A DNA stretch of 64,000 nt from Leadbetterella lacunae (lineage in GTDB: Bacteria; Bacteroidota; Bacteroidia; Cytophagales; Spirosomataceae). Position 1 is the first letter of the stretch, and each line of letters begins with the position of its first letter. The notes under the pieces were generated by a model that ran no database searches, was not told the origin of the DNA, and worked only from the letters and a program-made list of their open reading frames with translations. Both the position numbers and the translations under genes were made by a program. Shown here in pieces: positions 35,292-44,604 of this stretch. The stretch is from positions 56,925 through 120,924 of the forward strand of contig NZ_JBHRYQ010000002.1 of the NCBI RefSeq assembly GCF_042649125.1, written 5' to 3'.

Positions 35292-38200
35292 TTATTCTCT
35301 TCTACTTGTTCGTGTTGAAATTTCTTTAATATTTACTAATTCTCTTGTAATCCTATCTCTAACAAATGTTCCTCCATTGTCCCTAATTCTTTCCTCTTTG
35401 TCAAATTGCTTTATTTTGTTAGCAGTTTTACTTGTTGTTTCTACCACATCTTTGGCTTTGCCATTTTCTATAACAACATGATCAATCCTCCGTCCTTCGC
35501 CAGTAATTGGGTCTTTTGCAATTTTCCCATCCGGGGTTCTAAGGTATTGCTGGTTTTGAACAGATGAACCAGGGTTATTTTTAACTAAATCAGCATGTTC
35601 AGCTACTTCTCTTGCGGCACCTGCTGCTTGATTGGCTTTTATGTTTGTGACAGCATTAATAATTTTCTTTACAGCTGCTCCACTAGCTGCAGGCAGTAAT
35701 AAACCACCCGCTGCAAATACTTTATCAGAACCAGTCGCTGGTTGTCCGTCAATATGAACTGCATTGCCACCTCTGGTAAGATTAGTAACCACGACGGTCA
35801 CATCATCAACATCTGTCCAACTCAAGACTTGGTCAACTTTTTTACCAAGCCACTCTCCAAACTCTTTTAACTCCGCTCCTTCCAACTCTACACCCATCCC
35901 AAACTTATTCTCTTGCAAGGCATATACAGAATTGTAGGCGTAGTCGGAAGAAAGCGGGTCCACCATCCAAAAACGGCCGATTGTAGGGTCTGAGGGTCTA
36001 AACTTGAAGAAATCAATGTTTAGGTTAAAATCCTCAATGCGTTGCTGTTTTTGGTATTGAAAAAGGTTCTTGTTTACGCTGGCTGATTGATTAAATATGT
36101 AGCCAAAAGGATCAAAGTCAGACTGTTGTTTTACTTTTAATTGACCATTTTCGGAAGCAAAACTTAGTCGAAGATTGCCCCAAATATCGCGGTAGTCATA
36201 TTCATAATTCCAAGAATTGCTTGTAAAAACTATCCTGCCTTCGGCATTATTTAAAGAATAATTATTGCCGTTTTTATAAATCAAATCCCCGACATAGTCC
36301 CAATATTCACCAGCTGAGTTTTCTTTTTTCAAAAGCGATCCAGCCCCATCGTAATTAAACTTGAGCCAACGACCATCGCTCCAAGTTACTTGTTTAACCT
36401 TGTTGAGATAGGTATTGTACTCTATCAGGCTTATGCCCTTGTTTGCATCAGATTTCAAAGAACCATTTGGGTAGTAGGTGTAATTTGAACTATTTCCGCT
36501 CGCCCGAAAATCTCCTACGTTTGGATTACCACTTACGGCATCACTTACGCCAGTTAGCCTATTTCCCGAATAAAAATAGCTCAAATTATCAATAAGTCCA
36601 AAAGCACTTCCATTTATACCATAGCGTTGCAGGGTGTTTATGTTTCCGTTTTTGTCATAGCTCATGCCTGCAATACCGAAGTTTTCGTTGCTTACGTTGC
36701 TTGCATAAGTAGCATTGAGTAGTCTTGAGCTTTTATCGTAGCTATAGGTGTAGCTTCGGGTGGGTTTGGCACAGCTGTATGGATTATCGGGGCTTTGCCA
36801 AGTTATTTTACCGATATTGCCATCATAGTAGCCGGCTGTTTCGTAGTCTAGTTTATAGCTCAAGAGGTCGCCCTCGGCGGTGTTTAGGCTTGGGTTGACG
36901 CCCTTTAGCCAGCCACGGATATGATAGGCGTAGTCTATGGTTTGTAGGGCGGTGCTTAGGTTTGTGGTGTTGTTGCCTACAAATTTTAGATTCAGCTTTG
37001 TGCCGGCACCGCTAATGTTTAGCCCGCCATAGGTGATGACATACATAATGTCTTGGCTCTGCTGGTTGAAAAGGTTAACGGTATGGCCTACGTTTATTTT
37101 CACGGCGTCGCCCACCGTTGGTACGCTTGAGCCTTGCCATGTGCTTGGCTGTGTCCAGCTGCCAGAGGTCATGCTTTCTTTGCTATTGCCACAGGTATAG
37201 TCCACAGCCCCGGGCTCTATTATTTTCCTGTTTAATCGCCCTAGGTCGTCATAACTATAGTTGGCGAGTACCTTGAATGCTTGGCCGTTGATACTGTGGC
37301 GAAGCTGTGTGGGGCGTAGCATAGGGTCATAGTCGGTCTGGGTTTGGTTGCTAATATCTGCTTGGCCCGCCTTGCGGTGTGTTAGGTTGTTTTGTAATAC
37401 TTGGCCCGCAAAACCGTATTTGGTGTTTACGAGGTCTATTCCTCCCAAATGATTCTGGGTTTTGGCCTGAATACTCCTGTTTTTGGTGTCAAAATACTGT
37501 GCCGATATAAAGAACTGGTTGTGGTCGGCTTGGTTGTAGGCTACTGTGCCGGTCTGCAGGCCTTTGGCCGAGGTGTGCTTGGCATGGAAGGCACTGCCCC
37601 CCTCAAAGGCCAGGTTATTGTTTAAGGCCGATACAAAATCGTATTGATCATAAAAAGTAAAGAGCTGCACGTCGTTTATACTTGGGTTGACCATGGCCGG
37701 AAAACTAGTGCCACTGTAGCCACTACCACTATTCCATACTTCGTCGGGTGCGGTATATACATTAAAGGCAGATTGCAAAACAGATTGAGCGTTAGCATTG
37801 AGGGTTTCGCCCCTGAATACTTCTCTATCAAAGGCATCATATTTCTGGAAATTCCATTTGTTGAGGGTGGCCTGAAAGGCGTCTTGCTGCATCACCAAAC
37901 GGTCTTTTTTGTCGTATATCATTTTGGTAAATCCTGCCGCAGGTACGTGCTTTTCGGTGTTTCGGCCTCTTGTATCATAATTGTAGAAGAAGACCCATTT
38001 CTGAAAATCGGCGGAATTGTACGTAAAACCAAGGTTTAGGTCATAGCCCATGGGTTGAATAATGGCCTTGGGCCTGCCTAAGCCATCGTAGAGGTAGTGG
38101 GTATGTGCATATACGCCCGTTTGCAGCTGCTGGCGTTTTTCTATCATTCGGCCACGTTTGTCGGTGTATGCTATGGTTTCGTTGCCCTGCTCGTCTAGCA

Positions 38201-38449
38201 CTCTTTTTTTGAAGAGCGAATGGGCAGGATAGGAGCCGTTTAAAACGATGTTATTGGATGCGTTGACGGTATAGTATCGTACCTCTGTACCGCCAGATTC
38301 ATAGAATATTTGTGTCTTTTTGTTTGCTGCACGCCATGCTTGCCCAGCCCCAAAGCTGGCCATTGGGCGATTGAGCGGGGAAGCTTCAAAAATAGTGCTG
38401 TCTGTGGGAGCGGTATCAGCATAAAAACTTTGGGCAAGGCTTTTGGCAT
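35292..38449 (-). CDS. Large 5'-truncated Rhs protein with restriction-endonuclease-fold toxin tip
   Basis: About 1050 aa of Rhs core, near-identical in DNA to codons of the full-length gene from 47774 down to about 45270. The frame formally opens at ATG 38474, but its first nine or so residues are antisense to an XRE-gene fragment. True Rhs sequence starts at AKSLAQSFYADTAPTDS. The signal peptide and the first 1.1 kaa are missing. The C-terminus after LEGAELKEFGEWLG ends in a PD-(D/E)xK-like domain: RRIDHVVIENGKAKDVVETT with D998 and E1012. That suggests a DNase toxin. Confidence 0.75.
35940..38449 (-). repeat. Rhs core direct repeat, long copy (pairs with 45270-47774)
   Basis: About 2.5 kb almost identical to 45270-47774. 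Visible differences include a 9-nt segment (PTQ before LRHSINGQ), DHNQ in place of PSSASSGTRQ, and scattered silent changes. Shorter copies of the 3' part are at 25420-26134, 34690-34812 and 40215-40903. These are ready substrates for homologous recombination. Confidence 0.85.
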
Positions 38450-38648
38450 GACTACCGACCAAATTATTAACCATGAGGGCAGCTTACCACAAGAAGTGGT
38501 TATTGAAGATAAAACTGCTTCTGAGCAATTAAGGCTCATTGCCGAACTTGAAGAAGAAGACAAGCAAACGATTTTTAAACTCGTGGACAAAATGCTGACT
38601 AATAAGCGGTTTAAAGATTTTTTTGCCAAAAATGCAGCTGCTCTGTGA
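38448..38648 (+). pseudogene. C-terminal fragment of an XRE-family regulator (copy 1)
   Basis: 66 residues (MTTDQIINHEGSLP, EVVIEDKTASEQLRLIAELE, then KLVDKMLTNKRFKDFFAKNA) match the C-terminal tail that follows the HTH in Bacteroidota XRE regulators. The HTH itself is missing because the sequence switches to inverted Rhs core at 38448. A similar fragment is at 42244-42426. It is not expected to be functional. Confidence 0.65.
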
Positions 38649-38656
38649 AACCAAAA

Positions 38657-38694
38657 AGCCCTCAAAAATTCCAATTCAGGAAACTTTAAGGGCT
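38657..38694 (+). terminator. Hairpin after XRE fragment 1
   Basis: AGCCCT / AGGGCT arms with a 26-nt loop, just after the stop at 38648. A comparable GCCC/GGGC hairpin follows XRE fragment 2, so the fragments carry their terminator with them. Confidence 0.4.
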
Positions 38695-38843
38695 AATCAA
38701 AACTATTTTTAAAAATAATTCAATTATTTTCTTGTGAACTTTAAGGCACTTTTGAGTACTAAAAGACACTTATTTGTGATGCCATCGACAATCTTTAAAG
38801 CCGCTCAACTTGGAGATATTGTGGCGGTGTTAGGATATTGATA

Positions 38844-39500
38844 TTATTTAAAAGGATTAAATTCCCAAACTTCGTTAGTTCCGTATTTATATTTATCTTC
38901 AAAAATAACGGTCTGGCTATCTTTCCACTTGAATTTCGAGTAGTAGATAAATTCTCCTTCAAATGCTTTCTTCTCTATAAACTTTTCACGTTTGAGTTCC
39001 TTTCCAGATTTGTCAAAAAGTATCCAATAGACTTCAAAAATATCTATGTCCCAATTGCACCAAAAACCTATTTTGTGCTTTTTATCAGGTGATGATTTAG
39101 GCTTGCCAACTTCGAATTGGTACGCTAAATTTTTCTCTAAACATTTATTGTAAGCGTCCAAAAGTGGGTCTATTTCCCAACCCTCTTTCTCTGCTATTTG
39201 CATCATGCCTTTATGAACAGCTTCTAACTGCATCCGCTTCCTATCTTCTTTACCTAAAGTTGAATAGGTGTCAAAAGCAAAATGATTTCTAATTGTAATC
39301 ATATCTACATAACTCTCATAATATTCTAATAAATCGCCCCAATCATCACTTACTACTACATTGCATTTCTTTACTTTTCCAGTATTGTATTCTTTTATAA
39401 AAGACCAATATAACTCAGACAGACTCCAAGTTTCTGAGTTAAATTCTTTTGTAAAAATCCGATTATACTGTGCACTAAGTTTTATTTCCCTTAATTCCAT
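38844..39500 (-). CDS. Candidate immunity protein to the GIY-YIG-like tip
   Basis: A 218-aa soluble protein, Trp-rich and acidic (SDDWGDLLEYYESYVDM, then GFWCNWDIDIFEVYWILFD). Its ATG overlaps the toxin stop by one base (TAATG at 39498-39502). No family is recognised, though the size and placement are typical of polymorphic-toxin immunity genes. The last 130 nt approach the XRE fragment terminator region, leaving no further gene in between. Confidence 0.6.
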   Translation of the reverse strand: MELREIKLSAQYNRIFTKEFNSETWSLSELYWSFIKEYNTGKVKKCNVVVSDDWGDLLEYYESYVDMITIRNHFAFDTYSTLGKEDRKRMQLEAVHKGMMQIAEKEGWEIDPLLDAYNKCLEKNLAYQFEVGKPKSSPDKKHKIGFWCNWDIDIFEVYWILFDKSGKELKREKFIEKKAFEGEFIYYSKFKWKDSQTVIFEDKYKYGTNEVWEFNPFK

Positions 39501-40903
39501 TAATTTGGTCTGATTTGTCTCCTTGGCTTTTCACCAAATTGTTCTTTATGCTTATTTACCATTGCTTTTTCCCAATCAAGGGCATTTTGTCTATTGCCTA
39601 AATTCCCGTCAATTACACGACCGCCAATATCAGGGTCATTCCCATATTTTGTCTTTAACTTTTGATTTATTCTGGTCGATCCATCCTTGGCTACTTGGCT
39701 TGCATTTCGTTTCTGTCCACTTATTCCATATTCTAAAATATCGCCAGTTTTCTTATTGAAAATTTCGTAACCATGCTGTACTTTCTGGCTTAATTTAGAG
39801 TTCCCATGTATCGCATCAGTAATCACCCCAAGCCCTTTAGCAATCTTGGGGGTTTTGGCTAAGTCGCCTGCGTATGGTACGGCAGCCCCTAAGAGACTTG
39901 CACCAGCTCCCCAATAATCGCCACTTTCGGCAGATAACTTTGCACCAATCAAATCCAAGGTTGGCGTAGGGTCAAAAACTCCTCCAATATCTACGGCAGC
40001 TTGCAAAACGTCATTGCCCGAAAGTGTGTAGTTTCCGCCAAAATCAACTCCTAAACCGCTGGCGTTAATTTTTAAATCTACCAAGTCAGTTTTTACAGTA
40101 ACACTCGAATTATTAGCTCCTAATAAAATAATGTCTACAGGTGCATTCCCGTCGGGATCTATAAACCGTATCGGATTGTTATTAACATAAACATAGGGCG
40201 AAATACTTAGGAATTTATCCGCCAATGGATCTACCATCCAAAAACGGCCGATTGTTGGGTCTGATGGCCTAAACTTGAAGAAATCTATGTTTAGGTTAAA
40301 ATCCTCAATGCGTTGCTGTTTTTGGTATTGAAAAAGGTTCTTGTTTACGCTGGCTGATTGATTAAATGTATATCCAAAAGGATCAAAGTCAGACTGTTGT
40401 TTTACTTTTAATTGACCATTTTCGGAAGCAAAACTTAGTCGCAGATTGCCCCAAATATCGCGGTAGTCATATTCATAATTCCAAGAATTGTTTGTAAAAA
40501 CTATCCTACCTTCGGCATAATTTAAAGAATAATTATTGCCGTTTTTATAAATCAAATCCCCGACATAATCCCAATATTCACCTGCTGAGTTTTCCTTTTT
40601 CAACAGCGAACCAGCTCCATCGTAATTAAACTTGAGCCAACGGCCATCGCTCCAAGTTACTTGTTTAACTTTGTTGAGATAGGTATTGTACTCTATCAGG
40701 CTTATGCCCTTGTTTGCATCAGATTTCAAAGAACCATTTGGGTAGTAGGTGTAATTTGAACTATTTCCGCTCGCCCGAAAATCTCCTACGTTTGGATTAC
40801 CACTTACGGCATCACTTACGCCAGTTAGCCTATTTCCCGAATAAAAATAGCTCAAATTATCAATAAGTCCAAAAGCACTTCCATTTATACCATAGCGTTG
40901 CAG
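39500..40903 (-). CDS. Orphan Rhs tip module: GIY-YIG-like nuclease candidate
   Basis: The open frame from ATG 40855 gives 451 aa; core homology continues to 40903 and stops there (LQRYGINGSAFGLIDN). The core ends at GRFWMVDPLADKFLS and the boundary NNPIRFIDPDGNAP, followed by a 110-aa pretoxin linker. The last 90 residues (HGYEIFNKKTGDILEYGISG, then GNRQNALDWEKAMVNKHKEQ and RRQIRPN) have the strand-loop-strand with Tyr and Gly plus a later Glu/Asn pattern of GIY-YIG-like polymorphic toxins. That call is pattern-based. Delivery parts are missing. Confidence 0.65.
   Translation of the reverse strand: MQRYGINGSAFGLIDNLSYFYSGNRLTGVSDAVSGNPNVGDFRASGNSSNYTYYPNGSLKSDANKGISLIEYNTYLNKVKQVTWSDGRWLKFNYDGAGSLLKKENSAGEYWDYVGDLIYKNGNNYSLNYAEGRIVFTNNSWNYEYDYRDIWGNLRLSFASENGQLKVKQQSDFDPFGYTFNQSASVNKNLFQYQKQQRIEDFNLNIDFFKFRPSDPTIGRFWMVDPLADKFLSISPYVYVNNNPIRFIDPDGNAPVDIILLGANNSSVTVKTDLVDLKINASGLGVDFGGNYTLSGNDVLQAAVDIGGVFDPTPTLDLIGAKLSAESGDYWGAGASLLGAAVPYAGDLAKTPKIAKGLGVITDAIHGNSKLSQKVQHGYEIFNKKTGDILEYGISGQKRNASQVAKDGSTRINQKLKTKYGNDPDIGGRVIDGNLGNRQNALDWEKAMVNKHKEQFGEKPRRQIRPN
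40215..40903 (-). repeat. Rhs core direct repeat, short copy
   Basis: Near-identical to 45270-45950 (same silent variants, such as the shared TTATGCCGAAGG coding for YAEGR), so this tip and the full-length gene exchanged DNA recently. The copy ends at 40903 inside the LQRYG codons. Confidence 0.8.
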
Positions 40904-41065
40904 TTATCTTTGAGTTTTGTTTAAATTGGTAAAGCCTATTCCTGACATCTTAATCGTTTCATACTTTGTTTACAATACGTTATATTTTATTTCTATTTAC
41001 CAAATGATGCATTAATTTGGGAGAAGTGGGATTTCGAAGTTGATCCACGCTATCAAATAATTCAT

Positions 41066-41431
41066 TTACTTAATCACAGGTATTGAGTCTTTAAAAATTA
41101 TCAATAATATAAAAAAGCTAAAAAAGCCAATAGTTGTAATTAATGTTAGTTTTCTTGGCATGGGATCATATTTTAAATAGTTGCCTTCACGAAGGCCAAG
41201 AATATACTTATTAAACAAATAGTGTAAGGTTCCTAATGTAAATCTACTCAGCCATTTATTTGGCAAAAAGCTATCAATTGAAAGAGTTTTTACATCGAAT
41301 ATTATTAAAAAAAAGAATAGTAAAATAAATTCTATTAACATTATAATTAATATTACATATAACTCTGTATCGTCAACTTTTCGAAGTAATTGATGTAGTC
41401 CACTTAGATAACCAAAAATTATTTTTTTCAT
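41066..41431 (-). CDS. Candidate membrane immunity protein
   Basis: A 121-aa protein with two strong TM helices (about 24-48, LYVILIIMLIEFILLFFFLI, and 97-115, TTIGFFSFFILLIIF) and a cytoplasm-like basic middle. Its ATG overlaps the stop of the preceding tip by 4 nt (41428-41431). A membrane-embedded partner next to a tip with a hydrophobic C-terminus fits a pore-forming or membrane-active toxin and its immunity protein. No family is recognised. Confidence 0.6.
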   Translation of the reverse strand: MKKIIFGYLSGLHQLLRKVDDTELYVILIIMLIEFILLFFFLIIFDVKTLSIDSFLPNKWLSRFTLGTLHYLFNKYILGLREGNYLKYDPMPRKLTLITTIGFFSFFILLIIFKDSIPVIK

Positions 41432-42215
41432 TTTTGTTTAAAGTTTTCAGCGTTTGCCTTGTCATAATCGTGCCAGATATCATCTTCATAATACCCATAA
41501 AGACCTCCTAAAATTATTGCTGGAACAGCGATTGGTGCAGATAAAGTTGCAGCACCAATACCCAATGCGGTTAATCCAATTGTCGTTAAGGCATGAGTAT
41601 TTGTTATTTCACCTGCATTTGCTTGAAGTGCAGAAGATGTAACTGTATATAAAGCAGTAATACTTCCAGCAAATTTCAACCCCTTAGCCAATTTCAAGGC
41701 CTGATTCCTCGGCAAAGCATATTGTCTTAAAATGTTAATAGGTCTGTTTTTTATCAAAGGTTGACGTGCAATAGCTTTTGCATCAATTTCAGCCTGAGAA
41801 AGTACATTTTTAGCACCACCATAACGGTGGGTTCCATCCCATTTAGCAATGTTTTCAATTCTTTTGCCTAGAAAATACTCTGCGGTTCCAGCTGAGCCCA
41901 TCCCAAATTCATAGAAAAAGTTATAAGAGTTATTATTTCTTTGTGCATGGGCTGTAGGACCTGAACCATCACCATTTACAACCATTCCATCGATATACGT
42001 AAATTGGGATTTGCTTTCTCTGTAAACATCATAATTTTCTCCATTAGGGCATGTTTCACATTTTGCAACTTGATTTGTTCCATTCGCCAATGAAGGATAC
42101 AGCCCAAATCGGTCATTGAACAGTATGGGATTATTTATGGCATATGCGTAAGAATTTATTCCAGGTAAGAACTCCGCTAATGGATCGACCCTCTTAAACT
42201 CCTGCCCACATTTCG
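41428..42215 (-). CDS. Orphan Rhs tip module: probable membrane-active toxin
   Basis: The open frame begins at 42372, but its first 55 or so residues are antisense to an XRE fragment. Rhs sequence starts about 42215 (KRVDPLAEFLPGINSYAYAI, boundary NNPILFNDRFGL). The tip carries a polar middle (DGTHRYGGAKNVLSQAEIDA) and a long hydrophobic, Gly/Ala-rich stretch near the end (TTIGLTALGIGAATLSAPIA then VPAIILGGLYGYY). Such tips can be colicin-like or pretoxin membrane segments. The adjacent two-TM gene supports a membrane target; this is inference. Confidence 0.55.
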
Positions 42216-42243
42216 ATTTCTTACTCTGTACTAATCGGAATAT

Positions 42244-42426
42244 TTGAATACTACCGTGGGCTACCTCTTGGGCGAGACCGATAAGGCGGATTTGTTCAAA
42301 GACCCCGTCATGCTCCAACGACTGAGCGAACTGGACAAGATGGAGAACACCGAAAAAAACCATATCCTGCACGTGCTGGATGGCTTCATTAAATCAGTCA
42401 AACTTAAAAATATCGCCGCTCTGTAA
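42244..42426 (+). pseudogene. C-terminal fragment of an XRE-family regulator (copy 2)
   Basis: About 60 residues (NTTVGYLLGETDKADLFKDP, MLQRLSELDKMENTEKNHIL, VLDGFIKSVKLKNIAAL) match the region after the HTH in XRE regulators of Bacteroidota. The HTH is missing, and the left neighbour is an inverted Rhs tip. This is the second such junction in the locus. Confidence 0.65.
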
Positions 42427-42431
42427 ATGAA

Positions 42432-42461
42432 AAAGCCCTCATTCCGAGAGATTTGGGCTTT
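42432..42461. terminator. Bidirectional hairpin between XRE fragment 2 and the DUF1493-like gene
   Basis: AAAGCCC / GGGCTTT 7-bp stem, lying between the stop of the plus-strand fragment (42426) and the stop of the minus-strand immunity gene (42460-42462). It could terminate both. Confidence 0.55.
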
Positions 42462-42789
42462 AGATTACTTCGGGTTTAAACCATTTACCTCGCTCGGCAA
42501 CTTTTATTAAATGTTCTATCGTTATCGGTAGCTTTTTGACCTTTGAAGGATAAAATATGCGATTAAAAGTATCTCTTAATATATGCAGAGGGTGAACCTT
42601 TTCAAAGAAATAGTCATAATAATCGTATTCTTTTCCATCAATCTTAAATGTTTCTCCGAAGTCATTAAAGAATTCGTCAATCTCTTCTGATCCAAAACCT
42701 AATGATTGAATCGTTGTATTTAGATTAATCTTATTTTTCTTGATACCTTGCTTTTCAAGCAAACCTTGTATTTTCTCTAAATTTTCCAT
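42460..42789 (-). CDS. DUF1493-like candidate immunity protein
   Basis: The preferred start is the ATG at 42789 (MENLEKIQGLLEKQG), 5 nt after the toxin stop; a longer frame opens at 42837 inside the toxin gene. The 109 residues show the acyl-carrier-like helical pattern of DUF1493 proteins: SLGFGSEEIDEFFNDFGETF, then DYYDYFFEKVHPLHILRD, then LPITIEHLIKVAERGKW. DUF1493-type proteins are found as immunity partners in polymorphic-toxin systems. The pairing with the tip at 42794 is inferred from adjacency. Confidence 0.65.
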   Translation of the reverse strand: MENLEKIQGLLEKQGIKKNKINLNTTIQSLGFGSEEIDEFFNDFGETFKIDGKEYDYYDYFFEKVHPLHILRDTFNRIFYPSKVKKLPITIEHLIKVAERGKWFKPEVI

Positions 42790-42793
42790 GCCA

Positions 42794-44135
42794 TTATCTT
42801 TTTTTAAGATATTGTAATTGACCAACACCAATACCATAACCGACTGGAGTTACTAAGTTTCTACTTAAGACTATCCCTAAATCCCTACTTTTTGCAGATA
42901 ACCCAACAAGTGGCGTACGAACACTGAATGGGAGTTGCCCCATGCTTCTTTTGAGTCCGTAGGAAACCATATTAGTATACTTACTTGCACTTCCAAAACC
43001 TTTCGGTAAACCTAAACTTGTTTTGGTTACAGGCATTACTTTTCTTGTGAGTACAGCTTCGGCGACTTTTTCGCTACCATAGCCAAGGTCGTAGGCTACT
43101 TCTCCTGCTGTCATGTTAGGGATATTATTGGCATAGGCATCTACCGCCATTGCGGTTTCGGCTCTCATCATCATGCCTTCGGGGTCGGTAACGCTACCCA
43201 TTTTTGCCATATTGACAAATCCTTCGCCCAAGTCTTTCCAGCCTTGTGTAGTGGTCAAGCTTGATAAAAATTGCCCTGTTTGTTCCAGACCTGCGTATGC
43301 CCCCATACCAAAGGCTGTATTAAAGGGCATGGCAGATGCCACTTGCCTATCGCTTACTTGGGCAGTTTGGTTGGTCTGCCATTCTTTTCCTGTCCAAGTC
43401 CAAGAGCCATCTTTATTTTCTACTTGAGCCCCTGCGGCATAAAGTTTGGCGGCTTCTTCGCCTTGTGGACATGAGGGACACCTGCCATCGGGATCGGTGA
43501 ACATGACCGGGTTGTTCCAGAACGCATTGTACGGGGTAAAAGCAACTTGGTTCGGGTGGTCAGCTAACGGATCGACCGTTGTGAACTGTCCACGTGCAGG
43601 ATCATACATTCTTGCTCCAAAATCTATCCAGCCTATTTCTTTGATTTCCTCTTTGCCTTGATATTTAAAATTTGATTTTGTAAGACTATTAGCTGAAAGT
43701 GCCGAAATTTCAAAACCCCATGGATCAGTCGTATTCAGTTGGTTTATTTTAAGTTTACCATTTTCCTTTGTATAGCCAACTCTTAAATTGCCCAAATGAT
43801 CCCTATACTCATATTCATAGGCCCAAGTGCCGGCATTATTTACGATTCGTCCCTCAGGTGTAGGTATTTGATAGGCTACATTGTTTTTATAAATTATGCC
43901 GTTTGCATAATCCCAAGTGTCGCCAGCTGAGCTTTTGCGTTGAATAAGTTCACTAGCTCCATTGTAAGTAAATGTTATCCATCGGCCATCGGCCCAATTT
44001 ACCTTTTTTACTTTATTGAGATATGTATCGTATTCTATCAAGGATATTTCTTTATTTTTGTCGGTTTTCAGGCCACCATTTGGCCAATATTCATAGTCAT
44101 CGTTCGTGTAATTGAGATTTTTAAAATCGCCGACG
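42794..44135 (-). CDS. Orphan Rhs tip module with second core type
   Basis: The open frame from ATG 44041 gives 415 aa; Rhs reading continues to about 44135 (VGDFKNLNYTNDDYEYWPNG) and then meets a stop. The core differs from the full-length gene in this window but matches the scar at 32962-33483, so a parent gene of this type must exist or have existed elsewhere. Boundary: QFTTVDPLADHPNQ ... NNPVMFTDPDGRCPSCPQGE. The C-terminal 200 residues (GWKDLGEGFVNMAKMGSVTD, then LVTPVGYGIGVGQLQYLKKR) show no catalytic motif I can name. Confidence 0.65.
43800..44135 (-). repeat. Second-type Rhs core repeat (pairs with 33030-33428)
   Basis: Nearly identical DNA at both places (TDKNKGISLIEYDTYLNKVK region and the PTPEGRIVNNAG region), distinct from the main core by many residues. 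This shows that two Rhs lineages contributed tips to the array. Confidence 0.75.
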
Positions 44136-44214
44136 TCGGTTTATCTGACTTGATTAGAGTTGACGTTGATATATTGCTTTGAGATAGATATTCGACTCAA
44201 ACTTCCTACAATTT

Positions 44215-44604
44215 TTAATTAAATTCCTCCTGAAATCTTTTAATCATATCATGAAATTGTTCAACTATTTCAGGTGTATCTTCCGATAAATCATCATGAA
44301 AATATTCATTTTCATAATATTCATTTGGTAAAAAAGTTATTTCTCCATTTTCTCGAATTTTCATTTTCCAATATTTTGAGACCCTATTATCTACAACCTC
44401 AAATAAATCAAGCGGATAATTATGCAAATGATTGTTTTTGTTTAAGCAGTCAATTACTATCGCTCCATTCTTCTCGATATATAGTCCAAAAACTAAATAT
44501 TCTTCACCTATATCAAGAGAAAAACCTTGCTTTGCTAAAAATGGGTTATTAAACTTTATAATTAGGGCTTCTGTAATCTCTTTTGTTTTAAATTTAACTT
44601 TCAT
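44215..44604 (-). CDS. Candidate immunity protein for the full-length Rhs
   Basis: A 129-aa acidic soluble protein (MKVKFKTKEITEALIIKFNN ... LSEDTPEIVEQFHDMIKRF) with alpha/beta character and no signal peptide. Its ATG overlaps the Rhs stop by one base (TAATG at 44602-44606). No known family is recognised. As the only small gene directly after the intact Rhs gene, it is the expected antidote to the current tip. Confidence 0.65.
   Translation of the reverse strand: MKVKFKTKEITEALIIKFNNPFLAKQGFSLDIGEEYLVFGLYIEKNGAIVIDCLNKNNHLHNYPLDLFEVVDNRVSKYWKMKIRENGEITFLPNEYYENEYFHDDLSEDTPEIVEQFHDMIKRFQEEFN

Noticed and set aside
38240..38674. 144-aa minus-strand frame overlapping the start of the truncated Rhs gene
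   Set aside because: It is antisense to the XRE fragment and out of frame with Rhs; similar shadows occur at 47564-47773.
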